Shown here: positions 1 through 7,408 of the stretch, piece by piece
Layout: each line of letters begins with the position of its first letter
Numbering within the stretch: the stretch's first letter is position 1
Assembly: GCA_910587935.1 (NCBI GenBank)
Contig: CAJUNP010000042.1
Span: 1 to 22,288 of the forward strand
Direction: 5' to 3'
Origin: an uncultured Lachnospiraceae bacterium
Lineage (GTDB): Bacteria; Bacillota; Clostridia; Lachnospirales; Lachnospiraceae
Length of the DNA stretch: 22,288 nucleotides
Position numbers and translations under genes: made by a program
Notes under the pieces: model-generated
What the model was told of the DNA's origin: nothing
What the model saw: only the letters and a program-made list of their open reading frames with translations
Database searches by the model: none

Positions 1-1
1 T

Positions 2-220
2 GTAGGGAAAGGGTTTGGTAAACAGGTTCTTCGAGGTTTGATTCAGTATTGCAAAGAAGAATTTGGAGCAAAAGAGTTTATTTATTCAACAAGAGAGGAA
101 AACAGAGCTTCTATTCGATTGGCAAAGTCGTTAGGTTTTATAATGGTTTCTTCCGTGTCTAAAACAGACAGCAAAGACGGGCACAGTTATAATTTTCTGC
201 AATATAGCTTAAAACTATAA
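2..220 (+). CDS. GNAT-family N-acetyltransferase, C-terminal part (5' end outside window)
   Basis: The frame is open from the window edge to a TAA at 218-220, so the start lies outside. The first visible residues, VGKGFGKQVLRGLI, match the acetyl-CoA pyrophosphate-binding loop of GNAT enzymes (Q/RxxGxG/A type) and its following helix. The later NRASIRLAKSLGF is the usual GNAT beta5-alpha4 segment (N-x-A/x-S-x-R-L-A-x-x-x-G-F). About 72 residues are visible, and the C-terminus looks natural. GNAT proteins transfer an acetyl group from acetyl-CoA to an amine; the acceptor cannot be inferred here. Downstream lies a second, unrelated GNAT remnant, so this end of the window carries several acetyltransferase pieces. 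Whether the full gene is intact cannot be told. Confidence 0.8.
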   Translation, partial: VGKGFGKQVLRGLIQYCKEEFGAKEFIYSTREENRASIRLAKSLGFIMVSSVSKTDSKDGHSYNFLQYSLKL

Positions 221-232
221 CTGCCTACTTAG

Positions 233-430
233 TGGTGCCGAATAAACAATGAACGAAAAGTTGAAGGAGTGGCAACGCAGTGCCTGAATTTTGCAAAAGA
301 GATTGCCCGAAAAGAAAACTGCTATAAAATGATGTTGCTCACAGACTCTAAGAAAAAAAGCACATTGGATTTTTACAGAAAGGCAGGATATAACAGTGGC
401 GATAAAACAGCATTTATTCAATGGATATAG
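233..430 (+). pseudogene. GNAT acetyltransferase remnant (C-terminal third only)
   Basis: From 251 to the TAG at 428-430 one frame reads as the end of a GNAT protein. The features are a helix with CLNFAKEIARKENCYK, the strand MMLLTDSKK, then STLDFYRKAGYNSGDKTAF and a final IQWI. This pattern (LLTxSKK, then TLxFYxKAGY, then DKTAF) is typical of small clostridial GNATs. The frame is blocked by a TAG at 230-232, so the N-terminal two thirds, including most of the acetyl-CoA loop, are missing. An ATG at 249-251 belongs to another frame. It is a deletion remnant, not a functional enzyme. Its last codons overlap the upstream in-frame extension of the M24 gene, which helps to place that gene's start. 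Confidence 0.75.
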
Positions 431-452
431 CGTGGCAAAGGAAACGCTTGAC

Positions 453-1139
453 TTGTATTTTGCAATGCAAAACTTAAATCGGGCAACTATAAAGTATGCA
501 GCTGGCATGATTAAAGTTGGGATGAATCTACCGGATATTAAAGCATTGTGTGAAAATTATTTGTTAGAAAATGGAGCAGATTCCTTTTGGTATTGGGATG
601 TTGGCGCGTTTGTTTTTGCAGGAGATGAGACTGTTGTTTCAGTATCAGGCAAAGATTATAAAGTGACGGATAGAATTGTACAGGAAAATGATATTATCAC
701 GATTGATTTAAGTCCTCAAATGAATAACATTTGGGGAGATTATGCAAGAACGCTTGTATTTGAAAATGGCGTTTTATGTGATGAAACTGATAGAATAAAA
801 AATGACGAGTGGCGGAGAGGATTGCAGATGGAAGAATATCTACATAAAACTCTAATTGATGTAGCAACGCCGGATATAACATTTGAGGAATTATACTATT
901 TCATGAATGATTTGATTGTGAAAAAAGGATTTCTTAACTTGGATTTTCTTGGAAACCTTGGACATTCCATTGTGAAACATAAAAATGACAGGATATATAC
1001 CGAAAAAGGGAACCATAAAAGATTATCAGATGTTGAAATGTTTACCTTTGAACCGCATATCAGTATTCCTGATTCCAAATATGGATATAAGAGAGAAGAT
1101 ATCTATTATTTTGATAAAGGCAAGTTAATAAAATTATAG
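453..1139 (+). CDS. M24-family metallopeptidase (Xaa-Pro aminopeptidase-like)
   Basis: This is a cytoplasmic pita-bread-fold metallohydrolase of about 228 residues. All five metal ligands of the M24 family are visible in order: Asp in TIDLSPQ, Asp in WGDYART, His in LGHSIVKH, Glu in FTFEPHI, and Glu in YKREDIYYF near the C-terminus. The gene therefore looks catalytically competent, probably as an aminopeptidase with two Mn or Co ions. The length is that of short M24 proteins lacking the N-terminal creatinase domain. The open frame extends upstream to a GTG at 396, but 396-430 is the tail of the GNAT remnant in another frame, so that start is unlikely. I prefer TTG at 453 (AAAGGAA at 437-443, 9-nt spacing); ATG at 465 is the alternative. 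No neighbour suggests a pathway. Confidence 0.8.
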   Translation: MYFAMQNLNRATIKYAAGMIKVGMNLPDIKALCENYLLENGADSFWYWDVGAFVFAGDETVVSVSGKDYKVTDRIVQENDIITIDLSPQMNNIWGDYARTLVFENGVLCDETDRIKNDEWRRGLQMEEYLHKTLIDVATPDITFEELYYFMNDLIVKKGFLNLDFLGNLGHSIVKHKNDRIYTEKGNHKRLSDVEMFTFEPHISIPDSKYGYKREDIYYFDKGKLIKL

Positions 1140-1401
1140 ACTGCATAGATGAAAGAATTTTATGATATGGTAAGAAATGTATAATGCAGATTTCAATGCT
1201 GCCGCCTATATTTTCTCCCATTTGGCAAATTCGTAAGCTGTCCGTGGAGGGCGGGCGAAAAGAAAATATGAAAATTCCCGCCTATTCCGGCTTGTGTGAA
1301 CGGCAAATTTTTTTACACTTCTTTTACTTCTTTATCTCACATGGGCAAACACCCAAGGCAGGTCACACGATTGCAACATCAGGCTATATGGTGACTGGTT
1401 T
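1140..1401. other. Non-coding stretch with a GC-rich inverted repeat
   Basis: No convincing gene lies here. GGCGGG near 1250 and CCCGCC near 1280 could form a 6-bp stem with a loop of about 20 bases, possibly a terminator-like end for the M24 gene, though no T-run follows. The stretch from about 1230 to 1410 resembles, from memory only, non-coding sequence that recurs beside mobile elements of Firmicutes. I could not verify this. An open frame across 1184-1423 has no ribosome site and no recognisable protein features. Confidence 0.3.
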
Positions 1402-1818
1402 TCACCCCCTTACATTTAAATGATAAAATATCCATTTTAGTTCCTCCGTTTTGTTCTTCCCTGCTGAAAATTCAAAGATATAATCCGACAATTCCCCAAT
1501 ATCACCGGCAATATGGCTTGTAAGCAAAATAAGCCTGTTTCTCCATAATTGCCTGGGCTATAGCAAGCCTCTGGCGCATACCTAACGAAAAGTTTTTTAC
1601 TTTTTCATTGTTGTCAGGATCCAATCCCACCGTCTCCAATGCGGCTTTTATATCCTTATCATTAATGGTATTGTTTATTTGTGCCAGATATTTCAAATTC
1701 TCAAATTGAGTATAATTTTCAATAAATCCAGGCTTTTCAATGAGAACTCCCAATTCTGGCAAAAAGTCAATATCCTTTCCGATCAGAATTTCTTTGATAA
1801 ATTCATTATTTTTAGCAT
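1402..1818 (-). pseudogene. ABC exporter ATPase, decayed (Walker A and Walker B segments both lost)
   Basis: The gene starts with a proper ribosome site (AAGGAG about 7 nt before the ATG at 1818) and MLKIMNLSKKF, a standard ABC ATPase N-terminus, then hits TGA. In another frame it resumes as LPELGVLIEKPGF, FENLKYLAQIN and the signature FSLGMRQRLAIAQAIMEKQ (1518-1762). After that a second break leads into LILLTSHIAGDIGELSD, the switch-His region, and runs to TGA at 1402-1404. The roughly 60 residues holding Walker A and the segment holding Walker B and the D-loop are absent. The parts that remain are of the bacitracin/lantibiotic exporter type (BcrA-like). The start codon overlaps the stop of the permease remnant upstream (ATGCTAA), so the two were one operon. 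No functional ATPase can be made. Confidence 0.8.
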
Positions 1819-2449
1819 ATATTTATTCTCCTTCTTTTAATTAGCACATAATAAAAGGATACCACAGCCAAATCCATGCCCACAAGCAAAAGAAATAGCG
1901 GAACTACTGCAATTCGGCTTTTGAGAATGAAAAATCTCACTGTTGACATTGCAAATAGAATTGGTACCGGTAAAACTGTATTTAATACATAAATAGCTAT
2001 AATATACATGAAACTGTTTTCTAATGTTGAAATGATGAAATCTCTTCTAAACTCTTTCACGATTATTTTAAAGAGCGCCACACTTATGTAATGCCAGGTA
2101 GCCAATCAGGTGAATATTATAAAGGAAAATCGAGCCCCATAAGACAACGCCATCGTAAGTTAATGGCGACACATAAATTAATACAAAATATAGCATAGGA
2201 TTGTCTATGAAAAAGTCCTCTTTGAAAAACACTTTTCCCTGTAAAAATTCCATAGCGGTATCATGTTGTGTTAATAAGCCGGTAATAACCGCAAGAAGCA
2301 TCTCGGAAAAAGCTAATATAATTGTACCTGATAACGCAATATGGAGCAACAAGGATCACCGGCGCCAATGCCTGAATCATGTAATATGAGTCTTTCCATA
2401 CCCTATATGTATTTCCGTAATATTTTTTAAAGAATATAACATCCTCCAT
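1812..2449 (-). pseudogene. ABC-2 type exporter permease, frameshifted
   Basis: Three overlapping frames together read as one hydrophobic protein. The first begins at ATG 2449 (MEDVIFFKKYYGNTYRVW, with a GAGAGGG ribosome site) up to PVILVA. The second continues near 2345 with LLHIALSGTIILAFSEMLL and runs through YFVLIYVSPLTYDGVVLW. The third takes over near 2090 with ISVALFKIIVKEF and ends at TAA 1812-1814. At least two frameshifts are therefore needed, near 2345 and near 2090. The several long hydrophobic stretches and the position directly before an ABC ATPase remnant point to the membrane subunit of a bacitracin/lantibiotic-type exporter. It is inactive as read, unless the shifts are sequencing errors. 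Confidence 0.7.
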
Positions 2450-2638
2450 ATTTACCCTCTCTTGACAAGGGCATACACGGTCGATAAAGAGTAAATTTTG
2501 TGTCCTGAGCAGAATCTGCTGTCAAAGCAGTTTTCCAACCGCCATAATATGCATTTATAATCATCAAACTGACAACAGCAATGATTAGGACAATGTTTGA
2601 TTTATTTAAGCTTTCTTTGCCTTATTCTTAACAAACAT
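2450..2638 (-). pseudogene. N-terminal fragment of a second membrane permease
   Basis: From ATG 2638 the reading is MFVKNKAKKA then TAA. In the neighbouring frame it continues as KESLNKSNIVLIIAVVSLMIIN followed by AYYGGWKTALTADSAQDTKF, that is, a basic N-terminus, one hydrophobic helix and a short outside segment. The rest of the protein is missing: the frame runs into the start of the next permease remnant and stops shortly after. This is the usual N-terminal layout of ABC-2 exporter permeases, and two permeases plus an ATPase is the lantibiotic-immunity arrangement, but the fragment is too short to assign firmly. Confidence 0.5.
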
Positions 2639-2642
2639 TGGC

Positions 2643-2682
2643 TTTACATAGATTTTACACAATCCTGGTGACGGATTTTACA
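2643..2682 (+). promoter_or_regulatory. PhoP-box-like repeats upstream of the phosphate module
   Basis: TTTACA occurs at 2643-2648, 2654-2659 and 2677-2682. The first two are separated by exactly 5 bases (11-bp phase), matching the Bacillus PhoP box TT(A/C/T)ACA-N5-TT(A/C/T)ACA. The third lies 23 bp after the second, one base off the same phase. Because the gene downstream is a phosphate transporter followed by a PhoP/PhoR-type pair, this is probably an autoregulatory PhoP site. The repeats are seen directly; the binding is inferred. Confidence 0.6.
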
Positions 2683-2687
2683 TGAAG

Positions 2688-2733
2688 TTGATAGACTAAA
2701 GGTACAACAATAATATGGAAGGAATCTGTCACT
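2688..2733 (+). promoter_or_regulatory. Candidate promoter and ribosome site for the Na+/Pi cotransporter
   Basis: TTGATA (2688-2693) and TAATAT (2711-2716) are 17 bp apart, a good sigma-A match just after the PhoP-like repeats. However, the expected start of transcription, near 2723, would cut off the apparent ribosome site GGAAGG at 2717-2722, which lies 11 nt before the ATG. Either the true -10 is further upstream or the transcript is nearly leaderless. Confidence 0.4.
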
Positions 2734-4506
2734 ATGGATATTTTTAATGTACTCACCGCGATCGGAGGACTGAGCCTTTTTCTGTTTGGCATGAACATCA
2801 TGGGTCAAGCCCTGGAACGTCGGGCAGGAAGCCAGCTCCGCGCCCTTTTGGAAAAGCTTACTTCCGGTAAGATTGCCGGACTGCTGACTGGCATAGGCAT
2901 CACTGCGGTCATTCAAAGTTCTTCGGCTACAACTGTCATGGTGGTTGGCTTTGTAAACTCCGGTCTTATGACGCTGAAACAGGCTATCAACATCATCATG
3001 GGAGCCAATATCGGCACCACCATCACAGCCTGGATTTTGAGCCTCGCGGGAATCGACAGCGGAAATCTCTTTGTCAAGCTCTTAAAACCTGCCTCCTTTA
3101 CTCCGGTGCTGGCGCTTATTGGCATCATCCTCTATATGTTCTGCAAGAGCGCGAAGAAAAAGGATAGCGGTATGATATTACTGGGCTTCGCCACATTGAT
3201 GTTTGGTATGGAAACCATGTCCGGCGCGGTATCCGGTCTCAGGGATGTTCCCACATTTCAGCAAATGTTTATCCTGTTCAAAAATCCCATTATGGGAGTT
3301 CTGGCCGGGGCGGTTCTCACAGCGCTCATTCAGTCCAGCTCCGCTTCCGTTGGCATTTTGCAGACATTAGCTGTTACCGGGCAGGTATCCTACGGCGCGG
3401 CCATCCCCATCATTATGGGCCAGAACATTGGCACCTGTGTGACGGCTATGATCTCCTCCGTAGGGGCCAATAAGAACGCGAAGCGGGCCGCACTGGTTCA
3501 CCTTTCCTTTAATATCATCGGAACAGTGGTTTGGCTGACGGTCTTTTGCCTTCTCCGGACAATTTTTTATCCTGTTTTTTTAGATGATCCGTCCTCACGG
3601 CTGGGAATTGCCGTGGCTCATTCCGTGTTTAATGTCCTGTGTACGGTGCTGATGCTGCCTCTGTCCGGCCTTTTGGAACGGTTGGTTATTGTCCTGGTTC
3701 CTGACACCAGGCAGCCCGAGGTATTTGCGGAGCTGGACGAGCGCCTGTTTGCTACCCCTTCCATCGCACTGGAACGATGCCACGCGGTGGCCGCCGATAT
3801 GGCGGAGACTGCCGCCGTGTCTTTGAAGGAAGCACTGGCCGCTCTGCGTAACCTTTCTCCGGATCTGGCTGCTTCTATCCGGGAAAAAGAGGACAAGACC
3901 GACCACTGTGAGGATATATTGGGGACATATCTTGTGAATCTGAGCACAAGGCAGATCAGCGAGGCGGACAGCCGGGAGGCTGCAAAACTGCTGAAAATGC
4001 TCAGTGACTTTGAGAGAATCGCCGATCATGCAGTCAATATCCTGGAATCCGCGGAGGAGCTGCGGGACAAGGGGCTGCGGCTTACCAGCGCAGCCGAGCG
4101 GGAACTGTCCGTGATTTCTGCGGCGATCCATGATATTTTGGATCTTTCGCTTGTCGCATTTCTTCAAAACGATATGGTGTGCGCCGCCAAAGTGGAACCC
4201 TTGAAGCAGGTCATTAACCAACTGAAAGAGCAGCTGCGGACGCGGCATATCCTTCGTCTGCAAAAAGGCGACTGCACCATTGACGCAGGCTTTGCGTGGC
4301 TGGATTTATTAACCAACCTGGAGCGCACGGCAGATCACTGCTCCAACATCGCCGGTTGTGTAATTGATGCGGACCACGACAATCTGAACCTGCATCAATC
4401 TCTCCGTGATGTGCGCAGCGGCAGCGAGGATTTTCAGACGCAGTACGCGGAATATAGGCGAAAGTATTCCTTCCCTGCTTTCAATAGGAAAGACCGACCG
4501 TGTTGA
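2734..4506 (+). CDS. Na+/phosphate cotransporter with C-terminal PhoU-like domain
   Basis: This 590-residue inner-membrane protein takes up inorganic phosphate with sodium. The N-terminal half holds the two inverted Na_Pi_cotrans repeats, each with the hallmark QSSSA motif (residues 61-65 and 200-204), flanked by hydrophobic helices and the partner motifs GANIGTTIT and GQNIGTCVT. Residues about 345-560 are a cytoplasmic helical PhoU-like pair of bundles (DFERIADHAVNI and LERTADHCSNIAG are typical PhoU helices). The length and order match the NptA/YjbB-type family. The MDIFNVLTAIGGLSLFLFGM start is the family's normal N-terminus. The gene is the first of a three-gene plus-strand module with a PhoP/PhoR-type pair 92 bp downstream and PhoP-like boxes upstream, so phosphate-limitation control is likely. 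The PhoU tail may couple transport to signalling. Confidence 0.95.
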   Translation: MDIFNVLTAIGGLSLFLFGMNIMGQALERRAGSQLRALLEKLTSGKIAGLLTGIGITAVIQSSSATTVMVVGFVNSGLMTLKQAINIIMGANIGTTITAWILSLAGIDSGNLFVKLLKPASFTPVLALIGIILYMFCKSAKKKDSGMILLGFATLMFGMETMSGAVSGLRDVPTFQQMFILFKNPIMGVLAGAVLTALIQSSSASVGILQTLAVTGQVSYGAAIPIIMGQNIGTCVTAMISSVGANKNAKRAALVHLSFNIIGTVVWLTVFCLLRTIFYPVFLDDPSSRLGIAVAHSVFNVLCTVLMLPLSGLLERLVIVLVPDTRQPEVFAELDERLFATPSIALERCHAVAADMAETAAVSLKEALAALRNLSPDLAASIREKEDKTDHCEDILGTYLVNLSTRQISEADSREAAKLLKMLSDFERIADHAVNILESAEELRDKGLRLTSAAERELSVISAAIHDILDLSLVAFLQNDMVCAAKVEPLKQVINQLKEQLRTRHILRLQKGDCTIDAGFAWLDLLTNLERTADHCSNIAGCVIDADHDNLNLHQSLRDVRSGSEDFQTQYAEYRRKYSFPAFNRKDRPC

Positions 4507-4531
4507 TTGACAGGATTGTCTGTGATAAAAT
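4503..4531 (+). promoter_or_regulatory. Candidate internal promoter before the response regulator
   Basis: TTGATT (4503-4508, overlapping the cotransporter stop) and TAAAAT (4526-4531) are separated by 17 bp. This would allow the two-component genes to be expressed without the transporter. The ribosome site for the next gene is AAAGGTGA, about 8 nt before the ATG at 4599. Confidence 0.4.
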
Positions 4532-4598
4532 GATCAGGAGCAGCTCTATGTGGCTTTTTCAATGGCCATATGGGCTTAAACTGAAAGGTGAATGAGCA

Positions 4599-5273
4599 AT
4601 GATCTATTGTGTGGAAGATGATGAGAGTATCCTGAGTCTTGAACTCTATACGCTGCGTTCCGCCGGTTATAAGGTCTGCGGATTTAAGGATGGCGATTCG
4701 TTTCTGGAGGCGCTGCGTTCAGAGAGGCCGGCGCTTGTGATTTTGGATGTGATGCTGCCGGGAATCAGTGGTGTAGAACTGCTCAAACAGATGAAAGCGT
4801 CCGGCACAACCCATGAAATCCCTATCATCATGGCGACCGCCAAGGGGACGGAGTACGACAAAATCCAAAGCCTGGACTTAGGCGCAGACGATTATCTGGT
4901 CAAGCCGTTTGGCATGATGGAGATGGTGTCCCGCATCAAGGCGGTGTTACGCCGGTGCCAGCCACGACAAAACCGGGTGATTCTGAAAGCAGGCGATTTG
5001 GTCGTGGATTTGGCGGAACATACTGTCATGGCAGGCGGCGAACGGATTGTCCTTACCTACAAGGAATTTGAACTGCTTCGCTTGTTCCTCTCTTCCCCCG
5101 GCGTGGCGTTCACCAGGGAAAAGCTTTTGGAAAGCGTTTGGGGAGGAGAGTATTACGGTGAGACACGAACGGTGGATATGCACATCCGAACGCTTAGGCA
5201 GAAACTGGGCGGCTATGGCACGATGATTGAAACAATCCGTAATGTGGGATACCGACTGGAGGAAAGACCATGA
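4599..5273 (+). CDS. PhoP/PhoB-type response regulator (OmpR family)
   Basis: This 224-residue DNA-binding response regulator has a receiver domain at residues 1-118. It carries the acidic pair Asp7/Asp8, the phosphoacceptor Asp50 (VILDVMLPG), the switch Thr80 and Lys102 (YLVKPF). A winged-helix output domain covers about 125-222, including the TYKEFELL helix and the recognition-helix region TRTVDMHIRTLRQKLG. All residues needed for phosphorylation are present. The following sensor kinase overlaps it by 4 nt (ATGA at 5270-5273), a sign of translational coupling. The Na+/Pi transporter upstream and TTTACA repeats at 2643-2682 support a role as the PhoP of a phosphate-starvation circuit. Other OmpR-family regulators cannot be fully excluded from sequence alone. 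Confidence 0.9.
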   Translation: MIYCVEDDESILSLELYTLRSAGYKVCGFKDGDSFLEALRSERPALVILDVMLPGISGVELLKQMKASGTTHEIPIIMATAKGTEYDKIQSLDLGADDYLVKPFGMMEMVSRIKAVLRRCQPRQNRVILKAGDLVVDLAEHTVMAGGERIVLTYKEFELLRLFLSSPGVAFTREKLLESVWGGEYYGETRTVDMHIRTLRQKLGGYGTMIETIRNVGYRLEERP

Positions 5274-6973
5274 CAAAGAAGATATTCCAGGCTATTCTGT
5301 CGGTTGCGGCTGTGATACTTCTGGCGAGTCTGTGTATCATCATAGGCTGTCTGTACGACTACTTTGCCAGGACGCAGGAACGCCAGCTCAAAGATCAGCT
5401 GCGGCTTGCGGCCTACGGGGTGGAGGAATGTGGACGAGACTATCTGGAAACGCTTACCGCCCACGATTACCGTTATACCTGGACACCGGAGTACCGGCTG
5501 ACCTGGGTGGCATCGGACGGAACCGTTTTGTTTGATACTGTTGAACCTGCAGAGAACATAGAAAACCATGCGGAACGGATCGAGATTCGGGAAGCATTTG
5601 CAAAGGGTGAGAGTAGCAGCGTCCGCTACTCTGACACGCTGACAGAGCGGACGCTGTACTATGCCAGAGTGTTAAACAACGGGACGGTCCTACGCATTTC
5701 CGTCAGTCAGGCAACCGAGCTTACGCTGGTGCTGGTCATGCTCCGGCCGATTTTGCTGATGGGGATCATTGCGGTAATCCTCTCCGCCATTCTGGCCCAT
5801 TGGATGGCCAAAAGGATCGTTCGGCCCCTCAACTCCTTAGATTTGGATCATCCGCTGGAAAATGACACTTACGAGGAATTAACTCCTTTGCTGCGGCGCA
5901 TCCGGCAGCAATGCGGTCAAATCAGCGCCCAGGTTCGTGAGCTGCGGGCCAAAACCGATGAATTTGAGCAAATCACGGGGAGCATGAACGAAGGGTTGGT
6001 GGTGCTGGATCAAAAGAGGACAATTCTGAGCATCAACCCGGCCGCACGGAGGCTTCTCGGCGCGGATTACTCCTGCATCAGAAAGGATTTTTTGACATTG
6101 GACCGGGACCATGAAATGAGCCAGGCCATCCTGTCCGCTTTGGAGGATGGGCACGGAAAAGTCCGGGTGAAAAAAAATGGCCGGGAGGTACACATTGACG
6201 TCAGCCGCATCGAATCGGATGGGGCTGTGGTCGGTATGGTATTGTTGGCCTTTGACGTGACGGAACAGGTGCTTGCCGAACGCAGCCGCCAGGAATTTAC
6301 CGCCAATGTATCCCATGAGTTGAAAACGCCGCTGCAATCCATCCTGGGCAGCGCGGAACTGTTGAAAAATGGGATGGTCAAACAGGAAGACACCGCCCAA
6401 TTCTCCGGCTTAATCTATAAAGAGGCCGCCCGGCTGGTGGCGCTGGTGGAGGATATTATTCATCTCTCCCAACTGGATGAGGGCGCGGAAATGGAGTGGG
6501 AGGCAGTGGATCTCCTTACGCTCGCCAACAGCGCGGTATCCGCTTTGCGGGACAGCGCGGAGAAAAGGTGCATTCAGCTTTCTGTTACGGGAGAAAGTAC
6601 ACAGGTGAATGGAGTCCGGGGTTTTCTGTATGAGATGACCTACAATCTATGCGACAACGCCATCAAGTATAACGTGGAAAATGGTTCCGTGGAGATTAGC
6701 GTTTCCAAAGGGGCGCGGGGTGCAGTCCTCACTGTCAAAGACACCGGCATCGGCATTCCGCCAGAGTTCCAGCCCCGTGTTTTTGAACGATTTTTCCGAG
6801 TGGACAAAAGCCGCTCCAAAGCCTCCGGCGGCACCGGGCTGGGGCTTTCCATTGTGAAACACATAGCTCAATACCACCATGCGGAAATCGAATTGCATAG
6901 TGATATTGGGCTTGGTTCAACGATTTCTGTTTGCTTTCCCACCAATAAAGCTGAGGATCTCATTACTCAATAG
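5270..6973 (+). CDS. PhoR-type sensor histidine kinase
   Basis: This 567-residue membrane kinase partners the regulator it overlaps. A first membrane helix (about residues 6-27) and a second (about 151-176) enclose an extracytoplasmic sensor region of about 120 residues. A HAMP-like linker follows (MAKRIVRPLNSL), then a PAS domain (about 230-335, with GLVVLDQKRTILSINPAA). The HisKA domain has the phospho-accepting His349 (NVSHELKTPL). The ATPase domain has the N-box Asn463 (NLCDNAIKYN), G1 box DTGIGIP at 491-497, F-box FERFFRVDKS and G2 box GGTGLGLSIVKH at 520-531. The TM, HAMP, PAS, HisKA, HATPase order is that of PhoR/WalK kinases. All catalytic motifs are intact. The gene ends convergent to debris at 6999 with no obvious strong terminator between them. 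Confidence 0.92.
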   Translation: MTKKIFQAILSVAAVILLASLCIIIGCLYDYFARTQERQLKDQLRLAAYGVEECGRDYLETLTAHDYRYTWTPEYRLTWVASDGTVLFDTVEPAENIENHAERIEIREAFAKGESSSVRYSDTLTERTLYYARVLNNGTVLRISVSQATELTLVLVMLRPILLMGIIAVILSAILAHWMAKRIVRPLNSLDLDHPLENDTYEELTPLLRRIRQQCGQISAQVRELRAKTDEFEQITGSMNEGLVVLDQKRTILSINPAARRLLGADYSCIRKDFLTLDRDHEMSQAILSALEDGHGKVRVKKNGREVHIDVSRIESDGAVVGMVLLAFDVTEQVLAERSRQEFTANVSHELKTPLQSILGSAELLKNGMVKQEDTAQFSGLIYKEAARLVALVEDIIHLSQLDEGAEMEWEAVDLLTLANSAVSALRDSAEKRCIQLSVTGESTQVNGVRGFLYEMTYNLCDNAIKYNVENGSVEISVSKGARGAVLTVKDTGIGIPPEFQPRVFERFFRVDKSRSKASGGTGLGLSIVKHIAQYHHAEIELHSDIGLGSTISVCFPTNKAEDLITQ

Positions 6974-6998
6974 TCTTAAATATGAATTCTATGTTTTC

Positions 6999-7184
6999 TT
7001 ATTTAAGAACATATTCATAAAGGCAATCCTCTTTTGTGGTACCTTCTATTATGCATGTTTTTCCAGTATTGATAAAGCCATGAGTTTCATAAAATCTTCT
7101 GCCATTCGCGTTGTCTTTTATGACCCATAGAACTATTTTCTGTCCCCCCTTTTGTCTTACTTGCTGAATCAAGTGTTCGAGTAC
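6999..7184 (-). pseudogene. GNAT acetyltransferase C-terminal fragment fused to Fic debris
   Basis: The last 61 residues of a frame opening at 7328 read VLEHLIQQVRQKGGQKIVLWVIKDN, then NANGRRFYETHGFINTGKT and a YEYVLK end. That is the helix, beta5 and C-terminal strands of a GNAT N-acetyltransferase. The acetyl-CoA loop and everything before it are missing. The fragment is joined in frame to a piece of a Fic-family protein at about 7185, which looks like a deletion junction. It is a remnant. It is unrelated in detail to the two GNAT pieces at the start of the window. Confidence 0.75.
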
Positions 7185-7408
7185 AAAATTTATCACATAT
7201 CCGGCATGGAGCGCCAGGGTTCTGATAAACTCACGCTGGCAGCGTCCGTTGCCTTCACGGAAGGGGGGCAGGGCATTGATTTCCGAAAAAAAGTATGCCA
7301 GACGGACGGAAATCTCCCTTCCATCCATTTAAGCTGCTCCATATTCCGTATTCCCATCCTGTTTTTTTAGACATTCGAATCCGGATAACAGTATATCTTA
7401 TCTGGCAT
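7185..7408 (-). pseudogene. Fic/DOC-family toxin remnant
   Basis: The ATG at 7406-7408 overlaps the RelB stop (TAATG) and begins MPDKIYCYPDSNV, the familiar N-terminus of small Fic proteins, but TAA at 7367-7369 follows at once. After a frameshift the frame from 7328 gives ISVRLAYFFSEINAL, then PPFREGNGR and QREFIRTLALHAGY. This is the Fic helix and catalytic loop with the usual HPFx(D/E)GNGR motif altered: the catalytic His is Pro. The middle of the protein between the N-terminus and the Fic helix is missing. Fic enzymes attach AMP or other phosphate moieties to target proteins; this copy cannot work. Its place directly behind an antitoxin gene shows a former toxin-antitoxin unit. Confidence 0.8.

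Noticed and set aside
1184..1423. A 79-codon plus-strand frame in the gap after the M24 gene
   Set aside because: No ribosome site, no protein-like pattern, and it overlaps the end of the ABC ATPase remnant.
3595..4263. A 222-codon open frame antisense to the Na+/Pi cotransporter
   Set aside because: It mirrors the codon bias of the real gene, has no ribosome site and its residues are low-complexity His/Gln-rich text with no domain.
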